DNA of 64,000 nucleotides from Fulvivirgaceae bacterium JP3-4 (GCA_029309925.1 JARKND010000001.1:1860001-1924000), one strand, 5' to 3'; shown: positions 26,701 to 35,570, counted from the stretch's first letter. The notes: generated by a model from the letters alone, not told the origin. Program-made: numbers and translations.

Positions 26701-28396
26701 CAATGCTTCTCCATCCGGAAGCTACAGTCTCGTTGGAAATCCCTTTCCGTCTTCGATTGATTGGGATATCGCGGGCTGGACCAAGACTAACATCGACAAC
26801 TCAATTGCCATCCGCGACAACGGACAGGGTACGCACATATACTGGAACGGTTCGAGCGGAAATATTCCGAACGGAATCATCGCGGCAGGGCAGGCTTTCT
26901 GGGTGCAGACTGCGGCATCTCCTTCGCTTAAAGTCAATGAGAATGCTAAGGTGACCACTACAGGATCTTTCTTCAAAGTGAAAGAACCTGATGTGATGAT
27001 TATGCGGATTGCAAAAGGATCCCTCAAAGACGAGACCTTCTTCCAGATTCACGAGCAGTCATCAACAGGCCGCGATGCCTTTGATGCCCTGAAGCTCGCT
27101 AATGATTTTCTTGATCTCGGAACGCGCTTTGACGCACAGAACTTTTTCGCCATTAACGCGGTCGACAGGATCGACTGCAGCAAGCCGCTGACACTCGCCA
27201 TGCGGTTTACAAAAACGGCACAAGGTGCATTTGTTGTCGCACCACAAGGTGACTATACCCTCCAGTTTGAGACGCAGGGAACGCGGTTAGCGGAATACGA
27301 TATCACATTGACAGATCAGTTCACAGGTAATGCAATGCCTGTTGGAAGTGGACTGTCATACAATTTCTCAATAACGACCACTGCTTCTTCATACGCTGAA
27401 GATCGGTTCAAGATTACATTTACCGAGAAGAAGCCAATGCTCAATGTGGGGATGCGCGGTGATGCAACAGTCTGCGGCAATGGTGCGGTGAACATCACCG
27501 TTGACGACACGCAGGCATATAAAACTTACTCACTTGAGGCAAATGGTTTGTCAGTGTCTGATGCAACGCCAGGCAACGGTGGAAGCTTGGTTTTTCCCGT
27601 GAAAGGTGCTGACCTGGTTGCAGGCAAAAACACAATCATCGCCAGCATCACCGGAAGTTGTGGAGTTTACAAGTCAACAACGTCTTTCGATCTCATAAAG
27701 GAAGATGCCACAGGACTGAAACTTACCCCCGGTAAGATCTGCGGCCCCGGGATCGTTCAACTTGAGGCATCTGGCGCAAGCACATCGGCAACTTACGCAT
27801 GGTACAGCAGGCCTGAGGCGCAAACTCCGGTTGCCACTGGGAGCAAATACGGCCCTGAGCTGGAGGAATCTGCAACGTTCTATGCATCAGTAGTATTTCC
27901 ATCAGGATGCGTAAGCGAGAAAGTTGCTGTCACTGCCGAAGTCATAAACCTTGATGTGCCTGTGATTACCGTACTTGAAGCTGACGTGTTAAAATCGAAC
28001 TATGATGTGGGCAATCAGTGGTATTTTCAGGATGGCCCTATCCCCGGTGCAACAAGCCAGACCTATCGGCCAAGAAAATCCGGCATGTATACACTTGAAG
28101 TTTCCGCCAAAGGCTGCAAAGCTTCCACCAAACTCGAATACGTGGTCACTGATCTTGAAAGAAGCAGTGTCGCGACCGATGTGTATCCAAATCCTGTGAA
28201 GGATATACTGTACGTTGTCAAAGAGGCTGATGCAGAAATTCTTTTTTCAAACGCAGCAGGAGCTTTGGTTGAGGTGTTGCAGATCAGGACAAATGATGGA
28301 ATTGCTGTTGACATGCGTGGGTTCACGCCAGGCATGTATTACCTGCGTGTGCAATCGGGAAAGAAGCAACGTGTATTTAAAATAATTAAACAGTAA
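23792..28396 (+). CDS. T9SS-secreted beta-rich surface protein with type A sorting domain
   Basis: About 1534 residues from ATG 23792, chosen because MSIRILFVIAIALC...RAQ is then a clean signal peptide. An in-frame ATG at 23735, overlapping the acyltransferase stop, would add 19 charged residues. The first 900 residues are strand-repeat sequence (GTINVGGDFNF, TLNLNNHILTV type) like adhesin beta-helices that open with an SGQWNDPTVW G8-like start. A conserved middle region (ERYMGSEGRIYRYISSPV, then SYSLVGNPFPSSIDW, about 860-1010) is common in Bacteroidota T9SS cargo. Ig-like modules follow, and the last 75 residues (VYPNPVKDILYV... to FKIIKQ) are a type A sorting domain. No enzymatic motif was seen. 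Its place in the polysaccharide/surface cluster suggests a matrix or adhesin role. Confidence 0.82.
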   Translation: MSIRILFVIAIALCSLLGRAQGVATSLKSGQWNDPTVWSCSCEPWTQNGTVTVKAGHIVTVTQPPQQPVDELVIEAGATLTINTPNVLTIANGSGPDVINAGTINSTIATSLVFLTGAEYQHNKNGGALPRATWNTGTTCNITGWTSTSSGALLTDFRNSLNQNFHHFTWNSPGQTAVAVNFNGLLTTVNGDLTVSNTGTSSTANTRLILGLNASPTTTASMTVKGNFVVNGNSQVSLNSSGAYTMTVEGDVVLSSDNAGVSAGATPYIVNTLNGTSTLNIFGDLTITKGVLDLVANNVTTVGTINVGGDFNFVGGQLWKSAGQGNFNFYNGGTHNYSLTAGVFPAGQSINYSVAGSNTLDVATFALGNAASTFTANGTLVVKSVSPSGALADNIPATTRTFNSGSVLTYGSTFPQFMGAENPSASTSNTIINNSNGVTLASSAQVGNLILTAGNLGVSSNTLTINGNVTANANAIVVTSNSSLAIGGSGAFGVLPISGSTIDNFTISRTAGSLSLGQDLTVQGTMLQVEGTLNLNNHILTVESDYIGLGDVSSPASSSLLLTNTGALPDEIFFSGIFDTITLDRAGETLTTTSTFEVLNLNLLDGAFSNATGTSISDHGKITVRNGTLATAPTSVGTYDVEYINPVTPVSTGGELASGAIRHLDISGGGAVTLTTDVVATGNITLSDGTFNAGANQISLGGNLVLNDVSTFTSSTLAFDGTSTISGTTIPAFNNLSVAAGASLNTPSAMTLSGDLNIDATATINTSTTDYTFTGGALQNVDGGGKTFRNITLNKSPATTLQLSGSVVLTGLLSITSSNTTFNSNGFLRLTSTSDGTTGNASIGPLLNGATVTGYVIAERYMGSEGRIYRYISSPVTNATVAQLQQHFPITGAFPQASTCSGCITNSPSFYYYNEVTGQYVNYPTTSSAALLEPGRGYAAFIRQNILPGAVTWSVTGPVNQGEITLPVAHNASPSGSYSLVGNPFPSSIDWDIAGWTKTNIDNSIAIRDNGQGTHIYWNGSSGNIPNGIIAAGQAFWVQTAASPSLKVNENAKVTTTGSFFKVKEPDVMIMRIAKGSLKDETFFQIHEQSSTGRDAFDALKLANDFLDLGTRFDAQNFFAINAVDRIDCSKPLTLAMRFTKTAQGAFVVAPQGDYTLQFETQGTRLAEYDITLTDQFTGNAMPVGSGLSYNFSITTTASSYAEDRFKITFTEKKPMLNVGMRGDATVCGNGAVNITVDDTQAYKTYSLEANGLSVSDATPGNGGSLVFPVKGADLVAGKNTIIASITGSCGVYKSTTSFDLIKEDATGLKLTPGKICGPGIVQLEASGASTSATYAWYSRPEAQTPVATGSKYGPELEESATFYASVVFPSGCVSEKVAVTAEVINLDVPVITVLEADVLKSNYDVGNQWYFQDGPIPGATSQTYRPRKSGMYTLEVSAKGCKASTKLEYVVTDLERSSVATDVYPNPVKDILYVVKEADAEILFSNAAGALVEVLQIRTNDGIAVDMRGFTPGMYYLRVQSGKKQRVFKIIKQ

Positions 28397-28462
28397 CTTA
28401 GATTAATAGTCAGCAGCGCTGATACCCTGAAGGGAACAAAGATCCACCTAACCGAATGCTAT

Positions 28463-29260
28463 ATGTACCAGCACATTAATTGGGCACTCGTCATCCCCAT
28501 GGCGAACGAGGAAAAAGAGTTCAAGATTTTGGTCACAGCCCTCACCAAAGTATTAGATCAGCTCAAGTCTGGCACTGTATACTTTGTTGTTGACAACGTG
28601 TCGAAAGACAGAACGCTTGAGCTGTGCCGCGCATTGTCTGAGGTGGACGAGCGATTCTTCACGGTATGGGCACCGCAAAACAGAAATGTCGTAGATGCCT
28701 ACATCAACGGCTACCGGGAAGCATATGACCGCGGTCATGAGATCATTATTGAAATGGACGCGGGACTTTCGCACGATCCGCGAGCAATTCCTATGTTCCT
28801 GCGCGTGCTCAACGAGGGCAACGAGTGCGCCTTTGGCAGCCGATTTATAATTGGCGGGTCAAATGCGGATTCTGCTTTTAAGAGAAAATTCTTATCGAAG
28901 TTCGGTACCTTCATTTCGAATCTCCTGCTCGGAACCACTTTCAAAGATATGACCTCGGGCTTTCAGGGTTTTCGAAGGGAAGTGGTGGGCAGTTTCATCC
29001 GATACGATCTCAAATCGCGCGCGCATTTCTATCAGACCGAACTTCGCTACCTGCTGAGAAAGATGCGCTACATCGAAGTGCCGATCCACTATCGTGCGCC
29101 ATCGCCTAGCGTTTCTCCGAAGGCAATCAAAAATGCTTATCAGACTTTGCTCTATTACTTCTTCAAACGGCTTGCAGGGAAATCTCCGGTCATCCGTGCC
29201 TTTCCCATGGCACTTTCCGAAGATGAGCTCAATGAGTTGCTGCAGAACGTAAAGCAGTAA
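28463..29260 (+). CDS. GT2 glycosyltransferase, dolichyl/polyprenyl-phosphate mannosyltransferase (DPM1)-like
   Basis: 265 residues. GT-A fold features: LVIPMANEEKEF start, DNVSKDRT nucleotide-binding strand, and IIEMDAGLSHDP containing the DxD-equivalent Asp. FGSRFIIGG and MTSGFQGFRREVV follow the order found in polyprenyl-phosphate sugar transferases. There is no C-terminal membrane domain, so it is like the soluble DPM1 type. It may make a lipid-linked sugar donor or add a repeat-unit sugar for the exopolysaccharide encoded upstream; which one cannot be decided. It begins 66 bp after the T9SS gene and ends the plus-strand cluster. Confidence 0.8.
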   Translation: MYQHINWALVIPMANEEKEFKILVTALTKVLDQLKSGTVYFVVDNVSKDRTLELCRALSEVDERFFTVWAPQNRNVVDAYINGYREAYDRGHEIIIEMDAGLSHDPRAIPMFLRVLNEGNECAFGSRFIIGGSNADSAFKRKFLSKFGTFISNLLLGTTFKDMTSGFQGFRREVVGSFIRYDLKSRAHFYQTELRYLLRKMRYIEVPIHYRAPSPSVSPKAIKNAYQTLLYYFFKRLAGKSPVIRAFPMALSEDELNELLQNVKQ

Positions 29261-29302
29261 GGCAATCTCCGCGGAGAATGAGGCTCCGGGACCGTCCCGG
29301 TG

Positions 29303-29647
29303 TCAGACGAAAGAGTTGTTGTAGGTGCGAGCCTTTTTACCCTCCATACTTCCGAGGTTATATCCCGCGTAAGCTCCGACAAGAACGCCTATTCCGCCTC
29401 CTACAGGACCTGCAAGCAGGCCAAGCGCACCGCACCACAACGTTGTGCCTACCAGCACTGTCCTGGTAGTTGCCTCGGCATAGGTGTCGTTGATATGCTG
29501 GTGATGGGACGATTCACAATGAGGGCAGGTGATTGAAAAATGCTCACCCACCTGGTGCGCGAGGTCGCGTTTTGTCGCGCATTCGTTTTTCAGAAAGAAT
29601 TTCTTCTCGCAGGTAGAGCAGGAAACCGAAATCCGCATGGTAAACAC
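29303..29647 (-). CDS. Small zinc-ribbon protein with glycine-zipper membrane segment
   Basis: 114 residues. The N-terminal half carries CSTC (about 10-13) and CPHC (about 41-44) pairs, a probable zinc ribbon. The C-terminal half is a Gly/Ala-rich hydrophobic stretch (LLAGPVGGGIGVLVGAYAGY, about 79-98) of the glycine-zipper type that inserts in or packs against membranes. No family recognised. It converges with the GT2 gene; an ATG three codons later (29638) is an equally good start. Confidence 0.55.
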   Translation of the reverse strand: MFTMRISVSCSTCEKKFFLKNECATKRDLAHQVGEHFSITCPHCESSHHQHINDTYAEATTRTVLVGTTLWCGALGLLAGPVGGGIGVLVGAYAGYNLGSMEGKKARTYNNSFV

Positions 29648-29785
29648 TTCGAGGTTAATCAGGCCGCATAACCTCCGCCACGGTTATAGATCATAACCTC
29701 CGCTTCAGGTAATACGCTTGGCTTTTAAACCTCCAAAATACGGAAAAATACGACAGCGTGTTGACGAATCCGGCACAAAATCTCC

Positions 29786-32700
29786 TCACTCTTGCTGCAA
29801 TGAGGCCGCGTCCACGATGTTGTCATCCGGATTGATGTCGATCAGCAAATGCCTCGGATCTATTCGAGCACGCAGTGGCTTTTCGTTGACATGAATTGTC
29901 AATTGCTGCTCGCCTGAATTAACCAAATGCTTCTTGAGGTACAAGACGTTGCCGTCTTCGCCATAGATGCCGATCTCGACAAAGTCGCGCATTGGAATTG
30001 TAGTTTCAACGCCCGTGCTGTCGTCCACAACTTTCTCCGCTTCGATGTCGAGCATAACGCGCCACCTTCTGCTTCCTGTTTTGCTCACGCTCATGCGTTT
30101 TGTTCTGAGTTCCCAATACGTATTGACCTGGAACAAATCGTGCAGAAGGGATTGCAAAGTATCCGGTGTGACGGTCTTCAATTCGTTATAAAGATCCAGT
30201 GTCGTGGCAAGTGGCGTATTTTCGATCCGATGTTTCGCGAGCAAATTTTTCAGCGCTTCATTTACTTTCTCATCGCCCGCATATTCGCTCAAAGTATACA
30301 GCGCAAATGGACCTCTGCGATAAGACAGGTATGGGTCGAGCCCGCGCAGGAGTGGCTCGCCTCTGCGAATCGGTGGGTAGGGGTAGGGTTGCCGCATGAA
30401 ACCCAGGAGGCGATGCAGTTCAGATTCACCTCGCGAATGTTGCACAGCCTTCAGTCCATAGTACCATGCCAGGCTTTCTGACATTACCGGTGCGCCCTCA
30501 ACGCTCGCATAAGGTAAAGTCCATTGGTGAGCCATCTCATGGCTTGTAATAGCGTAGGGAAGATCAAGACTCCGCGAACCTTCTTTGGACGGTACCCACA
30601 AAGAAAATCCTTCGCTGAAAGAAATCATGCTCGCGTCCGCATGCATTCCGGTTCCATTGCCGGGATGTTCCACCAGCGTGAGATGACCATGCTTGTATGG
30701 CCCGAATTCTTTCGTGTAATATGCCAGCGAGGCGTTGATGCTGGTAGTCATCCGCTCAAGGTTTGCTGTGTGTGGCGGATGATGGAAAATCTGTATCGCC
30801 ACGCTGCGATTTTGTGCCGAATCGTACCAGTGCGAATTCCGGGTAGCATACTGAGCCGAGAAGATCGACCATTCTCCTCCGATGGGTGCATCAGCGATGT
30901 AATGAAAATAACTCCGACCGTTATCGCTCCATTGCTTGTGCAAAAGCCCGGGGGCTACTGCGGTCTCCTCCTGTTCAGTGCTTACGATTGCCTCGAAGCG
31001 AATTCCTCCGGAATATTTTCCAATTGCCTGCGAATCATACAACGAAGGAATAATTGGCCGGGGCGTAAGGTTATACTCGCGTCTGTCAGCGACTTCCATC
31101 AATTCACCGCTACGTTGGTATCCAATAGATGGGCACCAGTTTGCTGCGTTAAACTGGGACCCGTTCTCCACGATAGAATTGTCCAGCCCGTTTTCCCGGA
31201 AGCCACGTTGTTCGACAGATACATCAAACATTAGGTGGATAGAGTCATTCACGTGGAGTGGCTGTTCTAGTTTATAGATATAAAATCCGAGTTCGTCATC
31301 GCTCACAAGCGCAGTTGACATCTGGCTAAATGATACCTTTGTTTGTACACCGTGTGCAGGGCTGATCGCAATTGTATCGATCGGTTCTCGTCCTTTATTC
31401 AACAGCGTGTAAACTCCCTTAATCCTTGCTTGTGCTATTGATGGATGAATGTCAATGTTAAGCTTTGTTCCGTAGAGCCGGGGCTGATCCATGGCTGCGT
31501 ATTTGCCATACAATATTTCATATCTCGCACGCATCGCCTTGATATCGCCATCGGTCTGATAGTCATTCAATATATTGGTGTTATAAAAAATAAACGCTCC
31601 TAGACTTAAGACAAGTGTCACGGCAATCACACACATGACTCTGGTTACACCCTTTAAACGGTTCCGGCCCGCCCGCAGACGTACGGAAAAATTCGTCTCT
31701 TTGCCGCGCACCCACAGAAGGTAGGCTGCGATTGCTATGAGGAGGCACCACGCGGTCCAGTAGAGCTTAAACCACAGCCATGGCATGACTGAGTTTCCAA
31801 ATCCGCGCATGTCGGTGTAAGACCATGCCGGCCCGGCTCCAAAAATCAACAAGTTATGCTCGAGCCCAAACATGGGGGCAAGCGCGATCATCACATAAGC
31901 TATGACAGCGAGAAGATGGCCAATGTATTTTTGGTTTACTACAACATGAATAGCCAGTGCCAGCAGTGTGAATAAAAGATATTCCGGAAGCTGTAGACCG
32001 AACATGGTGGTGAGATAAAGACCGATTTCGAAGTAATCGTAGCCAAGTATCGCCTGTGCTGCAATCCCTGCGCATATTGTCAGCGAGAGGTAGGCAATAA
32101 GAATGAACGTAAGTCCGAAAAACTTACCGAGCAACACAGACCATTCGGAGCCGGGCATCGCGTCAGTGATCTCACCAAGACCGGCTTCACGTTCTTTCCA
32201 CACCACTTCACCGGCAAAAAAGATCATCAGCAGAGGGATAATAACCCACCGGCTTGTTTCGGAAGAAAGTGCCGTGGTTATTTCCGTCAGCACCTGCACC
32301 GTTGTTGGAAGTAATGGTACACCATTCGATTCCATCTGGTCGATGATTACCGGAATGCACATGAGGGGAATCACCACCAGCATGGCGATCCCCGCCCAGC
32401 TCGTAGCGCTTGAGGCAAACGATGACCACGCAATAGCGCCTGTTTTCCTCAATTCCGATGAAAGAGAGAATGCTGGTTCGGCTTCTGCAGCGATGCGTGT
32501 AGCGGCATCCGTTGGTATAATGGCAAGCTCTGCATCATGTATCGGGCCTTTCCGAATCCTCATCATCTTCAGCAGCTGATCGCCAAGGTCGGCAAGCACG
32601 CGATGTCTGAACTGAAACCGGAAGTAGCCTATGAACATGAATACGATGGCAACACCGCTCCAAAGCATGCGATTAGTAAGCACGATTCCATCCAGCGTGA

Positions 32701-33400
32701 GGAGTCGATAGTTTTTCTCGGTGGTTGTCCAGAGGTGGGAAAGCTCGGATAGTATAAAATGAACGCCCACCGGGTCAAGAATATTTGCGAGGTCCTGGCG
32801 CCCGTTGAAAAGCAGGATGAGACCCAGGATGTATGACATGAAGAAGAGGATCATGCTGCCGAGATAAGCAGCCATCGGTCTTCCTGCGCCTGACGCGATG
32901 GTGAATTGAAGCGCGGTGGCAATAAACGCGTTTGGCAATGAGAGGAACGCAAAGGCAGTGAGAAACGCTGCCGGACGAAACGGACCTATCACCTCAGGAT
33001 CCATGCCCGGCAAGTATACGCCAAGGATAATTCCGATCTGCACAACGAGGAGCATAAGCGCATTCAATGCCAGGGTTGCGAGAAATCGTCCTCCAAGGTA
33101 TTGCAATCTCGAAATGGGTGCCGTGTACACCAGGGGATGCATCCGCGTAGCGACATCCCGGGACGCAGCTTCTCCCGCGATAACAGCCGTGATCAAAAGC
33201 CAGATCAGGTTTCCTGCAATCGTAGTTTTCGCGATGGCAAAAGGCGAGTTCACAAAAAAATCATCATGAAGGGCTTCTGCAAGCGAACCATCACGCGTCA
33301 TCAGAAATGAGAACACCAGCAGTGCTGCAAAGAAAAGCCAGGTCCATACCTGACGGATCTGGTACATGAATTCAAACCGGAAAATTTCCCTTAGCTTCAT
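29786..33400 (-). CDS. ABC transporter permease fused to M1-family metallopeptidase domain
   Basis: 1204 residues. The first part (about 1-600) has two blocks of ABC-2-type membrane helices, including the VWKEREAGLGEITDAMPGSEW cytoplasmic segment shared by this family. The second part (about 640-1160) is an M1 aminopeptidase-like domain facing outward. Its zinc motif HEMAH is at about 955, with the third ligand Glu in VMSESL. The stretch between HExxH and that Glu is 16 residues, shorter than the M1 norm of 18. An EHPGNGTGMHAD segment stands where M1 enzymes have GAMEN. Substrate is unknown. The start overlaps the ATPase gene stop by 4 bp (ATGA), so the pair forms one transporter. Confidence 0.82.
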   Translation of the reverse strand: MKLREIFRFEFMYQIRQVWTWLFFAALLVFSFLMTRDGSLAEALHDDFFVNSPFAIAKTTIAGNLIWLLITAVIAGEAASRDVATRMHPLVYTAPISRLQYLGGRFLATLALNALMLLVVQIGIILGVYLPGMDPEVIGPFRPAAFLTAFAFLSLPNAFIATALQFTIASGAGRPMAAYLGSMILFFMSYILGLILLFNGRQDLANILDPVGVHFILSELSHLWTTTEKNYRLLTLDGIVLTNRMLWSGVAIVFMFIGYFRFQFRHRVLADLGDQLLKMMRIRKGPIHDAELAIIPTDAATRIAAEAEPAFSLSSELRKTGAIAWSSFASSATSWAGIAMLVVIPLMCIPVIIDQMESNGVPLLPTTVQVLTEITTALSSETSRWVIIPLLMIFFAGEVVWKEREAGLGEITDAMPGSEWSVLLGKFFGLTFILIAYLSLTICAGIAAQAILGYDYFEIGLYLTTMFGLQLPEYLLFTLLALAIHVVVNQKYIGHLLAVIAYVMIALAPMFGLEHNLLIFGAGPAWSYTDMRGFGNSVMPWLWFKLYWTAWCLLIAIAAYLLWVRGKETNFSVRLRAGRNRLKGVTRVMCVIAVTLVLSLGAFIFYNTNILNDYQTDGDIKAMRARYEILYGKYAAMDQPRLYGTKLNIDIHPSIAQARIKGVYTLLNKGREPIDTIAISPAHGVQTKVSFSQMSTALVSDDELGFYIYKLEQPLHVNDSIHLMFDVSVEQRGFRENGLDNSIVENGSQFNAANWCPSIGYQRSGELMEVADRREYNLTPRPIIPSLYDSQAIGKYSGGIRFEAIVSTEQEETAVAPGLLHKQWSDNGRSYFHYIADAPIGGEWSIFSAQYATRNSHWYDSAQNRSVAIQIFHHPPHTANLERMTTSINASLAYYTKEFGPYKHGHLTLVEHPGNGTGMHADASMISFSEGFSLWVPSKEGSRSLDLPYAITSHEMAHQWTLPYASVEGAPVMSESLAWYYGLKAVQHSRGESELHRLLGFMRQPYPYPPIRRGEPLLRGLDPYLSYRRGPFALYTLSEYAGDEKVNEALKNLLAKHRIENTPLATTLDLYNELKTVTPDTLQSLLHDLFQVNTYWELRTKRMSVSKTGSRRWRVMLDIEAEKVVDDSTGVETTIPMRDFVEIGIYGEDGNVLYLKKHLVNSGEQQLTIHVNEKPLRARIDPRHLLIDINPDDNIVDAASLQQE

Positions 33401-34344
33401 ATCATTTGCCCTGGTCTGCTGCTGATGTGACCCGCCATCGTAGCGAAGTAAACGTCTTCAAGGTCAGGTTCGGCAACTTCGAAGCCGTTGCCCGGGTTTT
33501 CGGGACTGAACACGCGAACCACCGTCTGACCTGCAAACAATTTTGTAGATATGACACGGTGATTTGACTCAATCCGCGAAAGCGAAGACCTGTCGATGAT
33601 CAGACGCCAGATCTTGCCACGCAGGTCCCGAATGGCAGTCAAAGGTTGGGTTTCAAGCAGGATCTCACCCTTGTTGATGATCGCCATCCGGCTGCACAGC
33701 TCACTTACATCTTCGACAATATGTGTTGACAGCAACACAACACTGCTTTCACCGAGTTCACTCAAGAGGTTTAGAAACCGAACGCGTTCGGCAGGATCGA
33801 GGCCGGCAGTTGGCTCATCTACTATCAGAAGCTTCGGACTCCCCAGCAATGCCACAGCAACTCCGAACCGTTGGCGCATACCCCCGGAGTATCCACCGAG
33901 TCGTTGCCGTCTGACATGCCAGAGGTTAGTCTTTTTCAGCAATGCATCGACCACTTCTTGCCTCGATTTCCGGTTTGAGAAGCCTTTGAGAATTGCGAAA
34001 TGATCAAGTAGGTCTTCGGCTTTTGCTTTCGGATACACGCCAAATTCCTGCGGAAGGTAGCCGAGCGTTTTCCGTACCTCATCTTTTTCCTTCAGCACAT
34101 CAATGGTCCGCGCTGACGCGGATGATCCGCCACTGGCAAAGAGAAGTATTCCCGATCCCGGCTGGCCGGCAGGCGATGGGTCTGGTTCCTGCAACGTGGC
34201 GAGCATACGCATGAGCGTGGACTTTCCGGCACCATTAGGGCCCAGAAGGCCATACATTCCGTTAGGAATGGTTAGCGTGACATTTTTTAATGCCTGAACT
34301 CCGTTCGGGTAGGTCTTTGAGATATTCGATATGGTAAGGGTCAT
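33397..34344 (-). CDS. ABC transporter ATP-binding protein, partner of the permease-peptidase fusion
   Basis: 315 residues with all ABC ATPase motifs: Walker A GPNGAGKST (about 35-43), Q-loop YLPQEFG, signature YSGGMRQRFG, Walker B LLIVDEPTAGLDP and H-loop STHIVEDV. The closeness to MDR-type exporters paired with peptidase-fused permeases fits the neighbour. Between Walker A and the Q-loop, residues about 56-80 (plus-strand 34105-34179) form a Gly/Ser/Ala-rich segment longer than the short beta hairpin usual there. Its gene is the first of the two-gene operon, 30 bp from a predicted start site. Confidence 0.9.
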   Translation of the reverse strand: MTLTISNISKTYPNGVQALKNVTLTIPNGMYGLLGPNGAGKSTLMRMLATLQEPDPSPAGQPGSGILLFASGGSSASARTIDVLKEKDEVRKTLGYLPQEFGVYPKAKAEDLLDHFAILKGFSNRKSRQEVVDALLKKTNLWHVRRQRLGGYSGGMRQRFGVAVALLGSPKLLIVDEPTAGLDPAERVRFLNLLSELGESSVVLLSTHIVEDVSELCSRMAIINKGEILLETQPLTAIRDLRGKIWRLIIDRSSLSRIESNHRVISTKLFAGQTVVRVFSPENPGNGFEVAEPDLEDVYFATMAGHISSRPGQMI

Positions 34345-34380
34345 ATTTTGCGCTGGATGAAGGGGTCATTAAGCCGCCAG

Positions 34381-34414
34381 CAAAGATATTCAAAAGTACT
34401 TTGTATTTCAAAGT
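34381..34414 (-). promoter_or_regulatory. Promoter with palindromic operator over the -33 box (ABC exporter operon)
   Basis: Read on the minus strand: TTTG (plus-strand CAAA at 34409-34412), a 20-bp spacer and TATCTTTG (plus-strand 34381-34388). The 17-bp element ACTTTGTATTTCAAAGT (34398-34414), a palindrome with one mismatch, covers the -33 box and part of the spacer. The same layout occurs at 47222-47255. A repressor bound there would block RNA polymerase. Confidence 0.65.
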
Positions 34415-34502
34415 TAAATAGCGCAAATTGCAGTGAGGTGGAAATTAACTCGATCAGATAAGGAAAGACAGACAGGACTACCGTGTCGGCAATGATCGCA
34501 TA

Positions 34503-35570
34503 TTATTCTCCGATGTGTGCCGCCAGATAAGAATTGAGATTCTGTCGCGTAATGATCTCCAGCGGGAAAAGGGAGTTCGGTGGAAGTTTTTTAAAGAGCA
34601 GGTAATTCGACAGGTGCGTTATGCCGACATACGCCTGCTGTTTAGAGTTCTGATTGATAAGGAAATCGATAATACCTTTTTTGAGGAAGCTGATATTTTC
34701 GGCAAGCAAATCGTAAGCTACAAGCCGGATTCCGTTCTTCCCATGCTTCTCCAGTAAAGCTGAAACAACTGACGCACCCTTTGAGGTTGTTACCAGGAGA
34801 CCGCGCAGATCAGGTGTGCCCAACAGCTCGTTCAATTCTTTCTCGAGCGTTTTCTTGTGCGTAAAATTCAGGTCGATGCCGATAGCCTTATTCTTGGCAC
34901 CTTTCAGGTTCTTGAAATAATCCCGGAAACCCTTCTCCTTTTCAGACAAGTGAGTTGAGTTGCTGATATCATCGTAAATGTGAAGGATGGCGTAAGTGCC
35001 CGATTCCTTCTGGCTGAGGGAAAGCAATTCTGCGCCAAGCTGGCCACTGGCGTAAAGATCCTGTCCGACAAACGTCAGTGGCTTGGCTTCCGCGAGGTTG
35101 TTGTTGAACAGCACGTAGGGAATGTTTGCCTTGTTGCACATTTCAATTACCTCAAGTGCTTCATTGTGAAAGATCGGAGCCAGGAGCAGCCCATCCGGCC
35201 TGGATTTGATCGCAGCCTTAGCGGACTTCACAAAAGTCGATTTGTCGTAGAGATCGAAAGGGTGCGGTTTCACCTGGATGCTGTATTGAACCCAGTCCTT
35301 CTCAGCTTTTGCTATCCCGTCAGATGAAAATTTCCAGTATTCATCCTGCTCGGGGTTTGGAATCACCGCAGAGATCCTGAAAACCTTATTAGATCCCAGG
35401 GTGCGCGCAAGGAGGTTAGGAGTATAGCCCGTCTTTTCAACGATCGCCATAATCTTCTTGTAGGAATCCTCGGAGACCTCGCCACGTTTATGAATAACCC
35501 GGTCTACCGTCCCGACAGAAACGTTGGCAAGTTTCGCGATGTCTTTCAGTCTGATTACCTTTTTACTCAT
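34503..35570 (-). CDS. LacI-family transcriptional regulator of the GH3/SusCD locus
   Basis: 355 residues. The N-terminal helix-turn-helix KDIAKLANVSVGTVDRVIH (about 8-26) and hinge region TPNLLARTL are classic LacI. The remainder (about 60-340) is a periplasmic-binding-protein-like sugar sensor (RISAVIPNPEQDEYW, DGLLLAPIFHNEA, VAYDLLAEN). It is divergent from the GH3 gene, with 97 bp between its ATG and the first of two predicted operators. It probably binds the 16-bp CCGTxTACGTACACGG-type palindromes at 35667-35703 and 38529-38565. The inducer is presumably a sugar released from the glycan processed by this locus. Confidence 0.9.
   Translation of the reverse strand: MSKKVIRLKDIAKLANVSVGTVDRVIHKRGEVSEDSYKKIMAIVEKTGYTPNLLARTLGSNKVFRISAVIPNPEQDEYWKFSSDGIAKAEKDWVQYSIQVKPHPFDLYDKSTFVKSAKAAIKSRPDGLLLAPIFHNEALEVIEMCNKANIPYVLFNNNLAEAKPLTFVGQDLYASGQLGAELLSLSQKESGTYAILHIYDDISNSTHLSEKEKGFRDYFKNLKGAKNKAIGIDLNFTHKKTLEKELNELLGTPDLRGLLVTTSKGASVVSALLEKHGKNGIRLVAYDLLAENISFLKKGIIDFLINQNSKQQAYVGITHLSNYLLFKKLPPNSLFPLEIITRQNLNSYLAAHIGE

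Noticed and set aside
29286-29300. GC-rich palindrome CCGGGAC-C-GTCCCGG
   Set aside because: Lies between convergent genes but has no T-run and no second copy; too little to call a terminator or operator.
30524-31234. 236-codon plus-strand ORF
   Set aside because: Antisense to the permease-peptidase gene, whose motifs are conserved; no protein signature of its own.
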